A DNA stretch of 64,000 nt from Streptomyces roseoverticillatus (GCF_000719265.1 NZ_JOFL01000008.1:62001-126000); one strand, 5' to 3'. Shown: positions 16,846 to 25,364, counted from the first letter of the stretch. Made by a program: numbers and translations. The notes: generated by a model not told the origin, from the letters alone.

Positions 16846-17073
16846 TGCCTTCGCTCGAGCACACGTGCCGCGAGCGGATCCCCCCTGGCGCGTACGTCTC
16901 GTGCGCGCCGTGCGGAGGGCGGTCGGTTTTGGAAGCCGATCGGGCCACCGACCGGGCATCCGCTGAGGCCCGGGGACTGGGGCGAGAAAATGCCCCCGGA
17001 GGACACAGCATGGGACAGCCTGCCGACACACTCGACAGGCGCATTACCACTGTACCCCGGAAAGGCGCATGTG

Positions 17074-17099
17074 TGTCCGGACAATCCTCCGGACAATCC
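17074..17099. promoter_or_regulatory. Possible operator: palindrome within a 12-bp tandem repeat
   Basis: The 325-bp gap between the helicase start and the divergent ferritin-like gene should hold both promoters. Within it tccggacaatcc occurs twice in tandem (17076-17087 and 17088-17099), and the first copy overlaps the perfect 10-bp palindrome TGTCCGGACA (17074-17083). It lies about 70-95 bp ahead of the ATG at 17171. A binding site is plausible but unproven. Confidence 0.4.
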
Positions 17100-17170
17100 T
17101 TGGGACAGATCCGGATGAAGTAGCTGACCTGGGGCTTCCCCGGGTTGCGAAGCGGGCTATTGTGCGCTCC

Positions 17171-17917
17171 ATGGAGACGTCCGACAACGCTGAGAACGCC
17201 AACGAGCCCGCCGAGGCGCTCACCGGGATCGCCGCCCAGGACTGGGACCGGGCATCCGCCGACCCGCAGTACCGCGCGGCGGTCGTGGACCTGCTGGGCG
17301 CGCTCGCCTACGGCGAGCTGGCCGCCTTCGAGCGGCTCGCCGAGGACGCCAAGCTGGCGCCGTCGCTCGACGACAAGGCCGAGCTGGCGAAGATGGCCGC
17401 GGCGGAGTTCGGCCACTTCCAGCGGCTGCGCGACCGGCTGACCGCGATCGACGTGGAGCCGACCGGCGCCATGGAGCCCTTCGCGGCCGCGCTGGACGAG
17501 TTCCACCGCCAGACGGCGCCCTCGGACTGGCTGGAGGGCCTGGTCAAGGCCTACGTGGGCGACTCGATCGCCAGTGACTTCTACCGCGAGGTGGCGGCCC
17601 GCCTGGACTCCGACACGCGCGCCCTGGTGCTGACCGTGCTGGACGACACCGGCCACGCGACGTTCGCGGTCGAGAAGGTGCGCGCCGCGATCGAGGCCGA
17701 GCCGCGCGTCGGCGGCCGTCTCGCGCTGTGGGCGCGCCGGCTGATGGGCGAGGCGCTCTCGCAGGCGCAGCGCGTCGTCGCCGACCGTGACGCGCTCTCC
17801 ACGATGCTCGTGGGCGGCGTGGCCGACGGCTTCGACCTCGCGGAGGTCGGGAAGATGTTCTCCCGGATCACCGAGGCGCACACCAAGCGCATGGCCGCGC
17901 TGGGCCTCGCGGCCTGA
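17171..17917 (+). CDS. Ferritin-like-fold protein (MiaE-like)
   Basis: A 248-aa, mostly helical cytosolic protein. Ferritin-type di-iron ligands can be proposed at the Glu in LAYGELAAFERL, the ExxH-like AAAEFGHFQRL, and a second pair around DDTGHATF. This layout is that of the actinobacterial ferritin-like proteins related to the tRNA hydroxylase MiaE. The reaction is unknown. The open frame begins earlier, but the ATG at 17171 follows the promoter region and fits the family. It is divergent from the DEAD-box helicase gene, an arrangement that I recall as common in Streptomyces. Confidence 0.85.
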   Translation: METSDNAENANEPAEALTGIAAQDWDRASADPQYRAAVVDLLGALAYGELAAFERLAEDAKLAPSLDDKAELAKMAAAEFGHFQRLRDRLTAIDVEPTGAMEPFAAALDEFHRQTAPSDWLEGLVKAYVGDSIASDFYREVAARLDSDTRALVLTVLDDTGHATFAVEKVRAAIEAEPRVGGRLALWARRLMGEALSQAQRVVADRDALSTMLVGGVADGFDLAEVGKMFSRITEAHTKRMAALGLAA

Positions 17918-17935
17918 CCGTACGCCTGACGGCAC

Positions 17936-17959
17936 CGGCCCGGGCTCCGGCCCGGGCCG
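17936..17959. terminator. GC-only 10-bp hairpin after ferritin-like gene
   Basis: cggcccgggc (17936-17945) pairs perfectly with gcccgggccg (17950-17959) around a 4-nt loop, 19 bp after the stop codon. It also lies just past the stop of the leftward MFS remnant, so it could serve both. Confidence 0.7.
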
Positions 17960-17971
17960 CTTCGGCCCTCT

Positions 17972-18250
17972 TCAGGCCGTGGCTGATCGGCGGGCCGGGC
18001 GGTCTCCCTGACGCAGCAGCAGGGACAGCAGCGCGACGGCCACTCCCAGCGAGACCGCGAGGACGGCAGGGGTCTGCCCCGGGCCGAGGACCGAGTGGGC
18101 GAGCAGGGCGCCGAAGAGCGCCGCGACGGGACCGGTGGCCAGCGTCAGGGCCCGGGAGCGGAACTGCCCGTACCGCTCGGGGAGCCAGTGCAGGGCGCCG
18201 TAGGTCCCGTTACCGGAGCGAGGGGCGGGTGCAAACCGGTCGAAGCCGTA
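17972..18250 (-). pseudogene. C-terminal remnant of an MFS-type membrane transporter
   Basis: Reading the minus strand from just after the in-frame TAG at 18251-18253 to the TGA at 17972 gives 92 codons. The first dozen look non-native, then a good membrane-protein end follows: a loop with HWLPERYGQFRSRALTLATG, one hydrophobic helix (VAALFGALLAHSVLG), a second (AVLAVSLGVAVALLSLLLR) and a basic tail. This is what the last two helices of a major-facilitator protein look like. The N-terminal ~80% of such a protein is missing; the sequence becomes unrelated at about 18230. It is probably a victim of the same lesion or mis-join as the adjacent truncated DUF3107 gene. Confidence 0.65.
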
Positions 18251-18481
18251 CTACCCCACGAGGGTGTCGGGCAACCTCCCCGGCGTGCATCCGTAACGAC
18301 AACGGCGGGGGGGGGGGGGGGGGTCCCCTCGGGGCCCGCCTCCGCGGCTGTCCTCAAGGCTGAGCAGGGGTGCCTTGCCGGCCAGTGCGTCGGAGATCAC
18401 CCGCTCGACCTCCTCGGCACTCTGGGTGCTCTCGATGACGATCTCGCGCGGCGCGTGCTGCACGCCGATCTTGACCTCCAC
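18251..18481 (-). pseudogene. Truncated DUF3107 protein
   Basis: The GTG start with a GGAGGG site upstream and the first 45 residues (VEVKIGVQHAPREIVIES..., then AEEVERVISDALAGKAPLLSLED) match the actinobacterial DUF3107 family, which is normally about 75 residues. After LLSLED the expected C-terminal strand-helix half is absent; the frame instead reads a Gly/Pro-rich stretch through a 17-base G run (PPPPP on this strand) and stops at a TAG. So the native gene is broken at about 18345. It lies 60 bp downstream of the TetR gene on the same strand, which is its likely operon partner. Confidence 0.75.
18307..18323. repeat. Run of 17 consecutive G at a broken-gene junction
   Basis: A mononucleotide run of 17 G on the plus strand. 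It separates the truncated DUF3107 frame from unrelated sequence and the MFS remnant. Such a long G run is exceptional even in Streptomyces, and poly-G is a known artefact of two-colour sequencing chemistry, so the local sequence should be treated with suspicion. Confidence 0.95.
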
Positions 18482-18541
18482 GGCTTACGTCCCTCCGAAG
18501 GTGTGGGTTGATGTCCACACATTAGCCCGGGACGGTGCCGG

Positions 18542-19180
18542 TCAGTGCTGCTCGGGGGCGTTCTTCGGGAAGCCCGCGATGCCGCGCCAGGCGAGCGAGG
18601 TCAGCAGCTGGACGGCGGTGGCGCGGGGCACCGTGCTCTCGCTGGAGAGCCAGTAGCGCGCGACCACCTGGGAGACGCCGCCCAGGCCCACGGCCAGCAG
18701 CATCGCCTCGTCCTTCGACAGGCCCGTGTCCTCGGCGATGACGTCGCTGATCGCCTCGGCGCACTGCAGCGAGACCTTGTCGACGCGCTCGCGCACGGCC
18801 GGCTCGTTGGTCAGGTCCGACTCGAAGACCAGGCGGAAGGCGCCGCCCTCGTCCTCCACGTAGGCGAAGTAGGCGTCCATGGTGGCCGCCACCCGCTGCT
18901 TGTTGTCGGACGTGGAGGCGAGCGCGGTGCGCACCGCGTGCAGCAGGTTCTCGCAGTGCTGGTCCAGCAGGGCCAGGTAGAGGTCCAGCTTGCCGGGGAA
19001 GTGCTGGTAGAGCACCGGCTTGCTGACGCCGGCCCGCTCGGCGATGTCGTCCATCGCCGCGGCGTGGTACCCCTGGGCGACGAAGACCTCCTGGGCCGCG
19101 CCCAGGAGCTGGTTGCGTCGGGCTCGGCGCGGCAGGCGCGTGCCCCGCGGCCGCGCCTCGGTCTGCTCGATGGCTGTCAC
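18542..19180 (-). CDS. TetR/AcrR-family transcriptional regulator
   Basis: A 212-aa repressor-type protein. The N-terminal helix-turn-helix is clear (about residues 20-65: RRNQLLGAAQEVFVAQGYHA then MDDIAERAGVSKPVLYQHFP), followed by a helical ligand-binding and dimerisation domain that starts with KLDLYLALLDQHCENLL. The inducer is unknown. The GTG at 19180 is chosen because GGGAGG lies just upstream; a TTG four codons earlier overlaps that site. The natural operon partner downstream is the DUF3107 gene, here truncated. The 174-bp region upstream of the start contains no other gene and should hold its promoter. Confidence 0.93.
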   Translation of the reverse strand: MTAIEQTEARPRGTRLPRRARRNQLLGAAQEVFVAQGYHAAAMDDIAERAGVSKPVLYQHFPGKLDLYLALLDQHCENLLHAVRTALASTSDNKQRVAATMDAYFAYVEDEGGAFRLVFESDLTNEPAVRERVDKVSLQCAEAISDVIAEDTGLSKDEAMLLAVGLGGVSQVVARYWLSSESTVPRATAVQLLTSLAWRGIAGFPKNAPEQH

Positions 19181-19354
19181 GCCGCCTCCCAAGATCGTTC
19201 ACTGCACGGTGTGCACCGCGCCCGCCATCGTACTTTTGGGTAACCCGGGCGTGCGTGGTCGGAGCGGAGAATTTCACGGACCGGACGCTGTGGGAAGCTG
19301 ACAAAAACCTGACAATTGGCGCAGGTCAGCCCAGGACTCCGCGGTCATGCTCGA

Positions 19355-19585
19355 TCAGCGGTAGTCGTCCTCGTCCAGATCCACGACGCGCGCCTGCTCG
19401 GCGACGTCCGCCACGTTCGCCGTGGCCGGGTCCAGCACGGCGAGGGGGTCGTCGCGGTGCGGGGCGAGGTCGGCGTGCTGCTCCGCGGCGTCGGCTTCCG
19501 GAGCCTCGGCGTCGAATTCCGTCACGTCGGCGTCCTCCTCGTCGAAGTCTTCGAACGTATCGGGGTCGGTCGGATCGACAGGCAT
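19355..19585 (-). CDS. Small acidic protein of unknown function
   Basis: A 76-aa, strongly acidic protein (clusters such as FEDFDEEDADVTEFDAEAPE and VVDLDEDDYR at the end) with few aromatic residues; probably disordered and soluble. The ATG has a GAGAGGGA site about 7 bases upstream, and the codon bias is normal for the genome. It sits between the TetR gene and the divergent hydrolase gene. Small acidic proteins of this kind recur at this place in Streptomyces as far as I recall, but no function is known. Confidence 0.72.
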   Translation of the reverse strand: MPVDPTDPDTFEDFDEEDADVTEFDAEAPEADAAEQHADLAPHRDDPLAVLDPATANVADVAEQARVVDLDEDDYR

Positions 19586-19727
19586 GCGGATCCCTCTCTC
19601 CGGTATCCGGGATGTGCGCCCTCGTACTCCTTGCGGTCGAGCCTAGGAGAGAAGGGGCCGAGCCGCCAGGTGATCTGTGACCCCCGCCACAACCGGCCCG
19701 GCGTGATCGTCTCGTAACATTGCCCGC

Positions 19728-20711
19728 ATGTCTTCGACCGAGTCGCCGGATGCCCGCATCGTCCCCGTGGTGCCTCCCGGTCGGCCCTCGCGCGTCAGCG
19801 AGGGCGAGGAGGTCCGCACGGTGACCCTGCCCGGGGTCACGCTGGCCGTGCGCTCCCGCCCGCCCCGGGCGCCGGGGCTGCCTCCCGTGCTGTGCATCCA
19901 CGGCCTCGGCGGCTCCTCGCAGAACTGGTCCGCGCTCATGGAGCTGCTCGCCGGCGACGCCGCGTGCGAGGCGCTCGACCTGCCCGGCTTCGGCGACTCC
20001 CCGCCCCCGGACGACGGCGACTACTCGCTCACCGGCTTCGCCCGGTCGGTCATCCGCTACCTCGACGCGAGCGGCCGCGGCCCCGTCCACCTCGTCGGCA
20101 ATTCGATGGGCGGCGCCATAGCGACCCGCGTGGCCGCCGTCCGCCCGGACCTGGTCCGCACGCTCACCCTGATCTCCCCGGCGCTGCCCGAGCTGCGCCC
20201 GCAGCGCACGGCGGTGCCCACGGCCCTGCTCGCGCTGCCCGGCGTGGCCACCCTCTTCGCCCGGCTGACGCGGGACTGGTCCCCCGAGCGCCGTACGCGT
20301 GACGTCCTCGCGCTCTGTTACGGAGACCCCGGAAGAGTGACATCCGAGGGCTTCGCGCTGGCCGTCGCGGAGTACGAGCGCCGGCTGGAGCTCCCCTATT
20401 TCTGGGACGTCATGGCCTGCTCCGCACGCGGAGTGGTCGACGCGTACACCCTTGGGGGCCAGCATTCGCTGTGGCGGCAGGCGGAGCGCGTCCTTGCCCC
20501 TACTCTTCTGGTCTACGGAATGCGCGACCAGCTCGTCTCCATCCGGATGGCCCGCCGTGCCAGCAGGACTTTCCGCGACTCGCGGCTGCTGACGCTGGTG
20601 GAATCGGGACATGTCGCCATGATGGAGGACCCGGACGCGGTGGCTCGTGCCTTCCGCGACCTCGTAGCGGACACCGCCACTGCCGATCGGAGCGCCTCGC
20701 CTCGTGGGTAA
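19728..20711 (+). CDS. Alpha/beta fold hydrolase
   Basis: A 327-aa hydrolase with an oxyanion motif in CIHGLGGSSQNW, a nucleophile elbow VGNSMGG (Ser near residue 126), an acid in VYGMRDQLV and the catalytic His in VESGHVAMMEDP near the end. There is no signal peptide. The fold and spacing resemble meta-cleavage-product or epoxide hydrolases, but the substrate is not predictable. Its stop overlaps the start of the DUF3152 gene by 8 bp, so the two are translationally coupled. It is divergent from the small acidic gene, with a 142-bp gap. Confidence 0.88.
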   Translation: MSSTESPDARIVPVVPPGRPSRVSEGEEVRTVTLPGVTLAVRSRPPRAPGLPPVLCIHGLGGSSQNWSALMELLAGDAACEALDLPGFGDSPPPDDGDYSLTGFARSVIRYLDASGRGPVHLVGNSMGGAIATRVAAVRPDLVRTLTLISPALPELRPQRTAVPTALLALPGVATLFARLTRDWSPERRTRDVLALCYGDPGRVTSEGFALAVAEYERRLELPYFWDVMACSARGVVDAYTLGGQHSLWRQAERVLAPTLLVYGMRDQLVSIRMARRASRTFRDSRLLTLVESGHVAMMEDPDAVARAFRDLVADTATADRSASPRG

Positions 20712-22215
20712 ACACAGCGCACGCGCCCCCCGCGCCGTCTCCCGGCCCGCCGCGCCCGCCGCCTCCGGCGCGGGCGGCGGAGGCGGCGCGGGCGGTCACG
20801 ACGCCACGGCCGCCCCGCAGGGCGAAAGCGAGGGCGAGCCACTCGGCGGGCCCTTCGGCCCGGCGGGTTCCCCCGCCCCGGCCGGCTGGTCCGGCTCCTT
20901 CAACCCCTCCGGGTCCTTCGGCTTCGACCCTTCCGACGACCCCTCCGACCCCTCCGACTCGTTCGACGCCTTCGGACGGCAGGACGTCGGCGTCGGCTGG
21001 GGAGTCATCGGAGTGCAGCGCGTCCACGGCGCGGACGCCGGGGCGTACGGTCCGGGGAGTGTTCCCGGCGGCGACGCACGGCTGGCCGGCTACCTCGGCG
21101 GGTACGCCGGCGAGCAGGAGCCGGTCTCCTGCCGGCCGTTTCCCGAGTACCAGGCGGTTCCCGAGCCGGCCCACGGCTCCCCGTACGACATGCCCTATGA
21201 GACGGCCTCCGAGGGGCAGCCGCCGCAGTCCCCCTCCCCGTACTGGCTGGGCGGTGCACCGTCCGACCCCGCCTCCGCCTCTGCCTCCGTCCTGGCCGAG
21301 GACCCCGCGTCCTTTGCTCCCCCCGCTCCCGCGCGGGTGCCCGCACCCCGCCCCGGCGCGGCCCGCCCCCGCACCGGCGGAACCCGCGGCGCCTCCCGCG
21401 ACGCCGGCTCGCCGAAGTCCGGCGGCGGCATCGCGCGGACGGCCACGGGCGTGGCCGCGGCCGTCGTGACGGCCGTGCTCGCCGTCGTCGTCGCCGGGCA
21501 GGTCGAGGACGGCACGGACACCCAGGCGCAGGCGCGCCCCGCCGACGTCGAGCGGGCCAAGGCGGACGCCGCCTCCCGCTCCGACAGCCGCCCCACGCCC
21601 AACGGCGGCGCCGCACAGCAGCTCTCGTACGAGCAGAAGATGGACCGCAAGTACCCGCTGGACGAGAAGGCGAAGGGCAGCGGCGCCTTCGACACCGTCG
21701 GCGGCCACGATAAGGCCCCGGGCCGCGGCGAGGTGCTGCGCTACCGCGTCGACGTGGAGAAGGGGCTGCCGCTCGACGGCGAGCTCTTCGCCACCGCCGT
21801 GCACCGCACGCTCAACGACGAGCGCAGCTGGGGCCACGGCGGCACCCGTACGTTCGAGCGGGTCTCCTCCGGGCACGCGGACTTCGTCATCACGCTGGCC
21901 ACCCCGGGCACCACGGCCGTGTGGTGCGCGAAGTCGGGGCTGGACACCACCGAGGACAACGTCTCCTGCGACTCCGCCGCGACCGACCGCGTCATGATCA
22001 ACGCCTACCGGTGGGCGCAGGGCGCCCGCACGTACGGCGACAAGATGTACGCCTACCGGCAGATGCTCATCAACCACGAGGTCGGCCACCGCCTCGGGCA
22101 CGACCACGAGTCGTGCGGCAAGGAGGGCGAGCTCGCCCCGGTGATGATGCAGCAGACCAAGTTCCTGACGACGGACGGCGTCACCTGCAAGCCGAACGCC
22201 TGGCCGTATCCCTGA
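20704..22215 (+). CDS. DUF3152 membrane-anchored protein with metzincin-type zinc motif
   Basis: A 503-aa protein. The first ~245 residues are a low-complexity cytoplasmic region rich in Pro, Gly, Ser and Asp with a repeated FDPSDDPSDPSDSFD-like tract. One transmembrane helix follows (about residues 247-267), then an extracellular DUF3152 domain to the end. Near residue 457 it carries HEVGHRLGHDH, a full HExxHxxGxxH signature like that of metzincin zinc proteases, and it has four cysteines that could form disulfides. Proteolytic activity is therefore plausible but not shown for the family. The GTG start overlaps the upstream hydrolase gene by 8 bp. Confidence 0.87.
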   Translation: MGKHSARAPRAVSRPAAPAASGAGGGGGAGGHDATAAPQGESEGEPLGGPFGPAGSPAPAGWSGSFNPSGSFGFDPSDDPSDPSDSFDAFGRQDVGVGWGVIGVQRVHGADAGAYGPGSVPGGDARLAGYLGGYAGEQEPVSCRPFPEYQAVPEPAHGSPYDMPYETASEGQPPQSPSPYWLGGAPSDPASASASVLAEDPASFAPPAPARVPAPRPGAARPRTGGTRGASRDAGSPKSGGGIARTATGVAAAVVTAVLAVVVAGQVEDGTDTQAQARPADVERAKADAASRSDSRPTPNGGAAQQLSYEQKMDRKYPLDEKAKGSGAFDTVGGHDKAPGRGEVLRYRVDVEKGLPLDGELFATAVHRTLNDERSWGHGGTRTFERVSSGHADFVITLATPGTTAVWCAKSGLDTTEDNVSCDSAATDRVMINAYRWAQGARTYGDKMYAYRQMLINHEVGHRLGHDHESCGKEGELAPVMMQQTKFLTTDGVTCKPNAWPYP

Positions 22216-22305
22216 TCCGGATCCCCGATCCGGCGGCCCGTCCGTGATCCGGTCCGGTGATCCGGCCGGTGATCGAATGTCTCGCTCTCCGAGATGTTTC
22301 ATCTC
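22214..22305. promoter_or_regulatory. GATCCGG repeats and an inverted repeat upstream of the ABC operon
   Basis: Starting at the stop of the DUF3152 gene, gatccgg occurs four times (22214, 22227, 22246, 22259). A perfect hairpin-forming repeat gagatgtttcatctc lies at 22291-22305. The whole gap to the ABC operon (22216-22638) contains only one tiny ORF (22358-22450). The inverted repeat is a candidate operator for the transporter operon; the GATCCGG block may be part of a terminator region. Confidence 0.4.
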
Positions 22306-22357
22306 TGGATCTGAGACACCTTGGACAGGGACCGAAAATTCGTTCAGTCTTCTGCGC

Positions 22358-22450
22358 ATGTCGTACCGCCACGCCTCCGAGAACGCCGCCTTCGTGCTGG
22401 CGCTGATCGGCGTGGCCGCGCACAGCGTCGCCGACATCCACTGTCGCTGA
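22358..22450 (+). CDS. Possible 30-aa hydrophobic peptide
   Basis: A short frame encodes MSYRHASENAAFVLALIG plus a dozen residues ending ADIHCR: a basic start, an Ala/Val/Leu-rich middle and a C-terminal Cys-Arg. It lies in the leader of the peptide-transporter operon, 189 bp before the lipoprotein start. No strong ribosome site is visible. It might be a leader or signal peptide gene, or a chance frame. Confidence 0.3.
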   Translation: MSYRHASENAAFVLALIGVAAHSVADIHCR

Positions 22451-22638
22451 GACGCCTTTCCCTTCGCCTTCCCCTCGCTCGTCCCGCGCTGCCCGTCAGC
22501 GTCGCGTCCGCCGGGGGCGGTCCGGCGCTCCCGTGCGCTCCTTCCCACCGCCTTCCGCGGGTGCTTCCTGCTCCCCTCCCTCCGGTTCACCCCTCTCTTC
22601 GGTGCACCGTCGCATTCCCGCGAAAGGCTTTACCTGTC

Positions 22639-24363
22639 ATGCGTCACATGTCCGTCATATCCCGTCGGGTGGCTGCTGCCGCCGTCAGTGTGGTCCTGGT
22701 CGGCGGCGCAGCAGCGGCGTGCGGCCCCAAGGAGGGCGACGACGCCAAGGGCGGCGGTGCCGAGGGCGCGCCTCAGAAGGGCGGCACGCTCACGGTGCTC
22801 AACAGGGCACCGCAGAAGCAGTTCGACCCGGCCCGCCTCTACACCTCCGGCGGCGGCAACATCCCCTCGCTCGTGTACCGAACCCTCACCACCCGCCACC
22901 GCGCGAACGGCGCCGAGGGCACCAAGGTCGTCCCCGACCTCGCCGCGGACACCGGCACGCCCAGCGACGACGCCAAGACCTGGACGTACAAGCTGAAGGA
23001 CGGCCTCAAGTACGAGGACGGCTCGCCCATCACCTCCGCCGACATCAAGTACGGCGTCGAGCGCTCGTTCGCCGCCGAACTCTCCGGCGGCGCCCCCTAC
23101 TTGCGCGACTGGCTGATCGGCGGCGACACCTACCAGGGCCCGTACAAGGAGAAGAAGGGCCTCGACTCCATCGAGACGCCCGACGAGAAGACCATCGTCT
23201 TCAAGCTGAAGAAGTCCGAGGGTGACTTCCCCTACTTCGCCGCCTCCACACAGTTCGCCCCCGTGCCCAAGGCCAAGGACACCGGCGCCAAGTACGCCGA
23301 GCACCCGGTCTCCTCCGGTCCGTACAAGGTCGTCAAGAACGCCGGCGACGGCGAGCAGATGACGCTGGAGCGCAACCCCAACTGGTCCGAGGAGACGGAC
23401 AAGGAGCGGCACGCCTACCCCGACCGGATCGAGGTCAAGTCGGGCCTGTCCTCCGCGGTCATCAACCAGCGCCTGTCGACCGGCTCCGGCCCCGACGCCG
23501 CCGCGGTGACCACCGACACCAACCTCGGTCCGGCCGAACTCGCCCAGGTCACCGGCGACAAGAACCTCGCCGCCCGGGTCGGCACCGGCCACTTCGGCCA
23601 GACCTCCTACCTGGCGTTCAACCCCGCGGTGAAGCCCTTCGACGACCCGAAGGTCCGCCAGGCGATCTCGTACGCGATCAACCGCACCAGCGTCGTCAAC
23701 GCCGCGGGCGGCTCCTCGCTCGCCGAGCCCACGACGACGTTCCTGCCCCGCCAGAAGCCCCTCGGCTACACGCCGTACGACCACTTCCCGGCGGGCGCCA
23801 AGGGCGATGCGGCCAAGGCGAAGGAGCTGCTGAAGGAGGCCGGTCACGAGAACGGCCTGGAGATCACCCTCACCCATTCCACCGCCCAGAACTTCGAGAC
23901 CAGCCCCGAGGTCGCGACCGCCGTCCAGGCCGCGCTCAAGGAGGCGGGGATCACCGTGAAGCTTGAGGGCCTGGAGGACAACGACTACGACGAGAAGATC
24001 CACAGCTTCGAGAAGCAGCCGGGTCTCTTCATCGCCCACTGGGGCGCCGACTGGCCCTCCGGCGGGCCCTTCCTCGCCCCGGTCTTCGACGGGCGGCAGA
24101 TCGTGAAGGACGGTGCCAACTTCAACACCGCCCGCCTCGACGACCCGAAGGTCAACGACGAGATCGACGCCATCAACAAGATCACCGACCATGACGCGGC
24201 CGCGCAGCGCTGGGGCGCCCTCGACCGGAAGATCGGCGAGCAGGCCCTGACCGTGCCGCTGTTCAACCCCGTCTACAAGCGTCTCTTCGGCAAGGACGTC
24301 AAGAACGTCGTCATCAGCAACTGGACCGGTGTCCTCGACGTCTCGCAGGTCGCGGTCAAGTGA
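22639..24363 (+). CDS. ABC transporter substrate-binding lipoprotein, peptide family (SBP_bac_5)
   Basis: A 574-aa extracellular solute-binding lipoprotein. It has a signal peptide with an AAAC lipobox near residue 30 and then the family 5 fold used for oligopeptides, dipeptides and nickel: LTVLNRAPQKQFDP at the start, DLAADTGTPSDDAKTWTYKL, the VERSF segment and the VRQAISYAINR motif in the C-lobe. The frame is open upstream; the ATG at 22639 begins the signal peptide, and another ATG three codons later is also possible. It is the first gene of a four-gene operon, and its stop overlaps the next start (GTGA). It resembles the BldKB-type oligopeptide systems of Streptomyces, though the actual ligand is unknown. 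Confidence 0.93.
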   Translation: MRHMSVISRRVAAAAVSVVLVGGAAAACGPKEGDDAKGGGAEGAPQKGGTLTVLNRAPQKQFDPARLYTSGGGNIPSLVYRTLTTRHRANGAEGTKVVPDLAADTGTPSDDAKTWTYKLKDGLKYEDGSPITSADIKYGVERSFAAELSGGAPYLRDWLIGGDTYQGPYKEKKGLDSIETPDEKTIVFKLKKSEGDFPYFAASTQFAPVPKAKDTGAKYAEHPVSSGPYKVVKNAGDGEQMTLERNPNWSEETDKERHAYPDRIEVKSGLSSAVINQRLSTGSGPDAAAVTTDTNLGPAELAQVTGDKNLAARVGTGHFGQTSYLAFNPAVKPFDDPKVRQAISYAINRTSVVNAAGGSSLAEPTTTFLPRQKPLGYTPYDHFPAGAKGDAAKAKELLKEAGHENGLEITLTHSTAQNFETSPEVATAVQAALKEAGITVKLEGLEDNDYDEKIHSFEKQPGLFIAHWGADWPSGGPFLAPVFDGRQIVKDGANFNTARLDDPKVNDEIDAINKITDHDAAAQRWGALDRKIGEQALTVPLFNPVYKRLFGKDVKNVVISNWTGVLDVSQVAVK

Positions 24364-25364
24364 CGACGGAACTGCTCACCACCGCGGAACCGGAGGCGGG
24401 AACCGCTCCCGCCTCCGGCCCCCCGCAGGTCTGGCGGCGGCTGAGGGCGCGCAAGTCCGCGCTCGCGGCCGCCGCCGTGCTGGGCCTGCTCGTCCTCCTG
24501 GCCCTCGCCGCGCCCCTGCTGGCGGCGATCGAGGGCCAGGACCCGAACGCGTACCACGACACGCTCGTCGACTCCGCCCGCGGCGGCGTCCCCTTCGGCG
24601 ACTTCGGCGGCATCAGCGCCGAGCACTGGCTGGGCGTCGAACCGGGCACCGGACGCGACCTGTTCGTGCGCCTGGTCTACGGCGCCCGGGTCTCGCTGCT
24701 CGTCGCCGTCGGCGCCACCGCCGTCCAGATCCTCATCGGCGTCGGCATCGGCCTGGCGGCCGCGCTCGGCAACCGCCTTGTGGAAAGCCTGCTCACCCAC
24801 GTCACCGACGTGATGGTGGCCATGCCCCTGCTCGTCTTCGCCATCGCCCTGATGGCCGTCGTCCCCGCGGACTTCCCGCGCCCCGTGCTGCTCGCCATCG
24901 CCATCGGACTGCTGCAGTGGGGCGGCATGGCACGCCTCGTCCGCGCCCAGACCCTGAGCCTGATGAAGCTCGACTTCGTCTCGGCCGCCCGGCTGACCGG
25001 AGGCTCCACCCGGCGCGTGGCCCGGCGCGAGCTGCTGCCCTCGCTCGCCGCGCCCGTGATCACCTACGCGGCCGTCCTGCTGCCCACCAACATCGTGATG
25101 GAAGCGAGCATGTCCTTCCTCGGAGTCGGCGTGAAGCCCCCGACCCCGTCCTGGGGGCACATGCTCTCGACGGCCACCACGTGGTTCCGCGCGGACCCCA
25201 TGTACGTGCTGCTGCCGGCGCTCATGCTGTTCGTCACCACGCTCGCCTTCACCGTCCTCGGCGACGGGGTGCGCGCGGCGCTCGACCCGCGCGAGGCGTC
25301 CCGGCTGCGCGTCGGCCGGGGCCGGCGCAAGGCGCGCACGAGCGGCGCGGGAGGCGCGGCATGA
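24360..25364 (+). CDS. Peptide ABC transporter permease, DppC/OppC type
   Basis: A 334-aa inner-membrane permease of the BPD_transp_1 family. It has an N-terminal cytoplasmic stretch, one hydrophobic helix at about residues 37-57, a periplasmic loop carrying the family motif EHWLGVEPGTGRDLFVRLVYGARVSL, and about five further helices. The EAA-type coupling loop is seen as SAARLTGGSTRRVARRELLPS. The start GTG overlaps the previous TGA by 4 bases (GTGA), and its own stop overlaps the next ATG, which shows coupled translation. It pairs with the following permease to form the membrane pore. Confidence 0.93.
   Translation: MTTELLTTAEPEAGTAPASGPPQVWRRLRARKSALAAAAVLGLLVLLALAAPLLAAIEGQDPNAYHDTLVDSARGGVPFGDFGGISAEHWLGVEPGTGRDLFVRLVYGARVSLLVAVGATAVQILIGVGIGLAAALGNRLVESLLTHVTDVMVAMPLLVFAIALMAVVPADFPRPVLLAIAIGLLQWGGMARLVRAQTLSLMKLDFVSAARLTGGSTRRVARRELLPSLAAPVITYAAVLLPTNIVMEASMSFLGVGVKPPTPSWGHMLSTATTWFRADPMYVLLPALMLFVTTLAFTVLGDGVRAALDPREASRLRVGRGRRKARTSGAGGAA

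Noticed and set aside
18095..18511. 138-aa plus-strand frame across the 17-G run
   Set aside because: Antisense to the DUF3107 and MFS remnants; its Gly run is only the poly-G tract.
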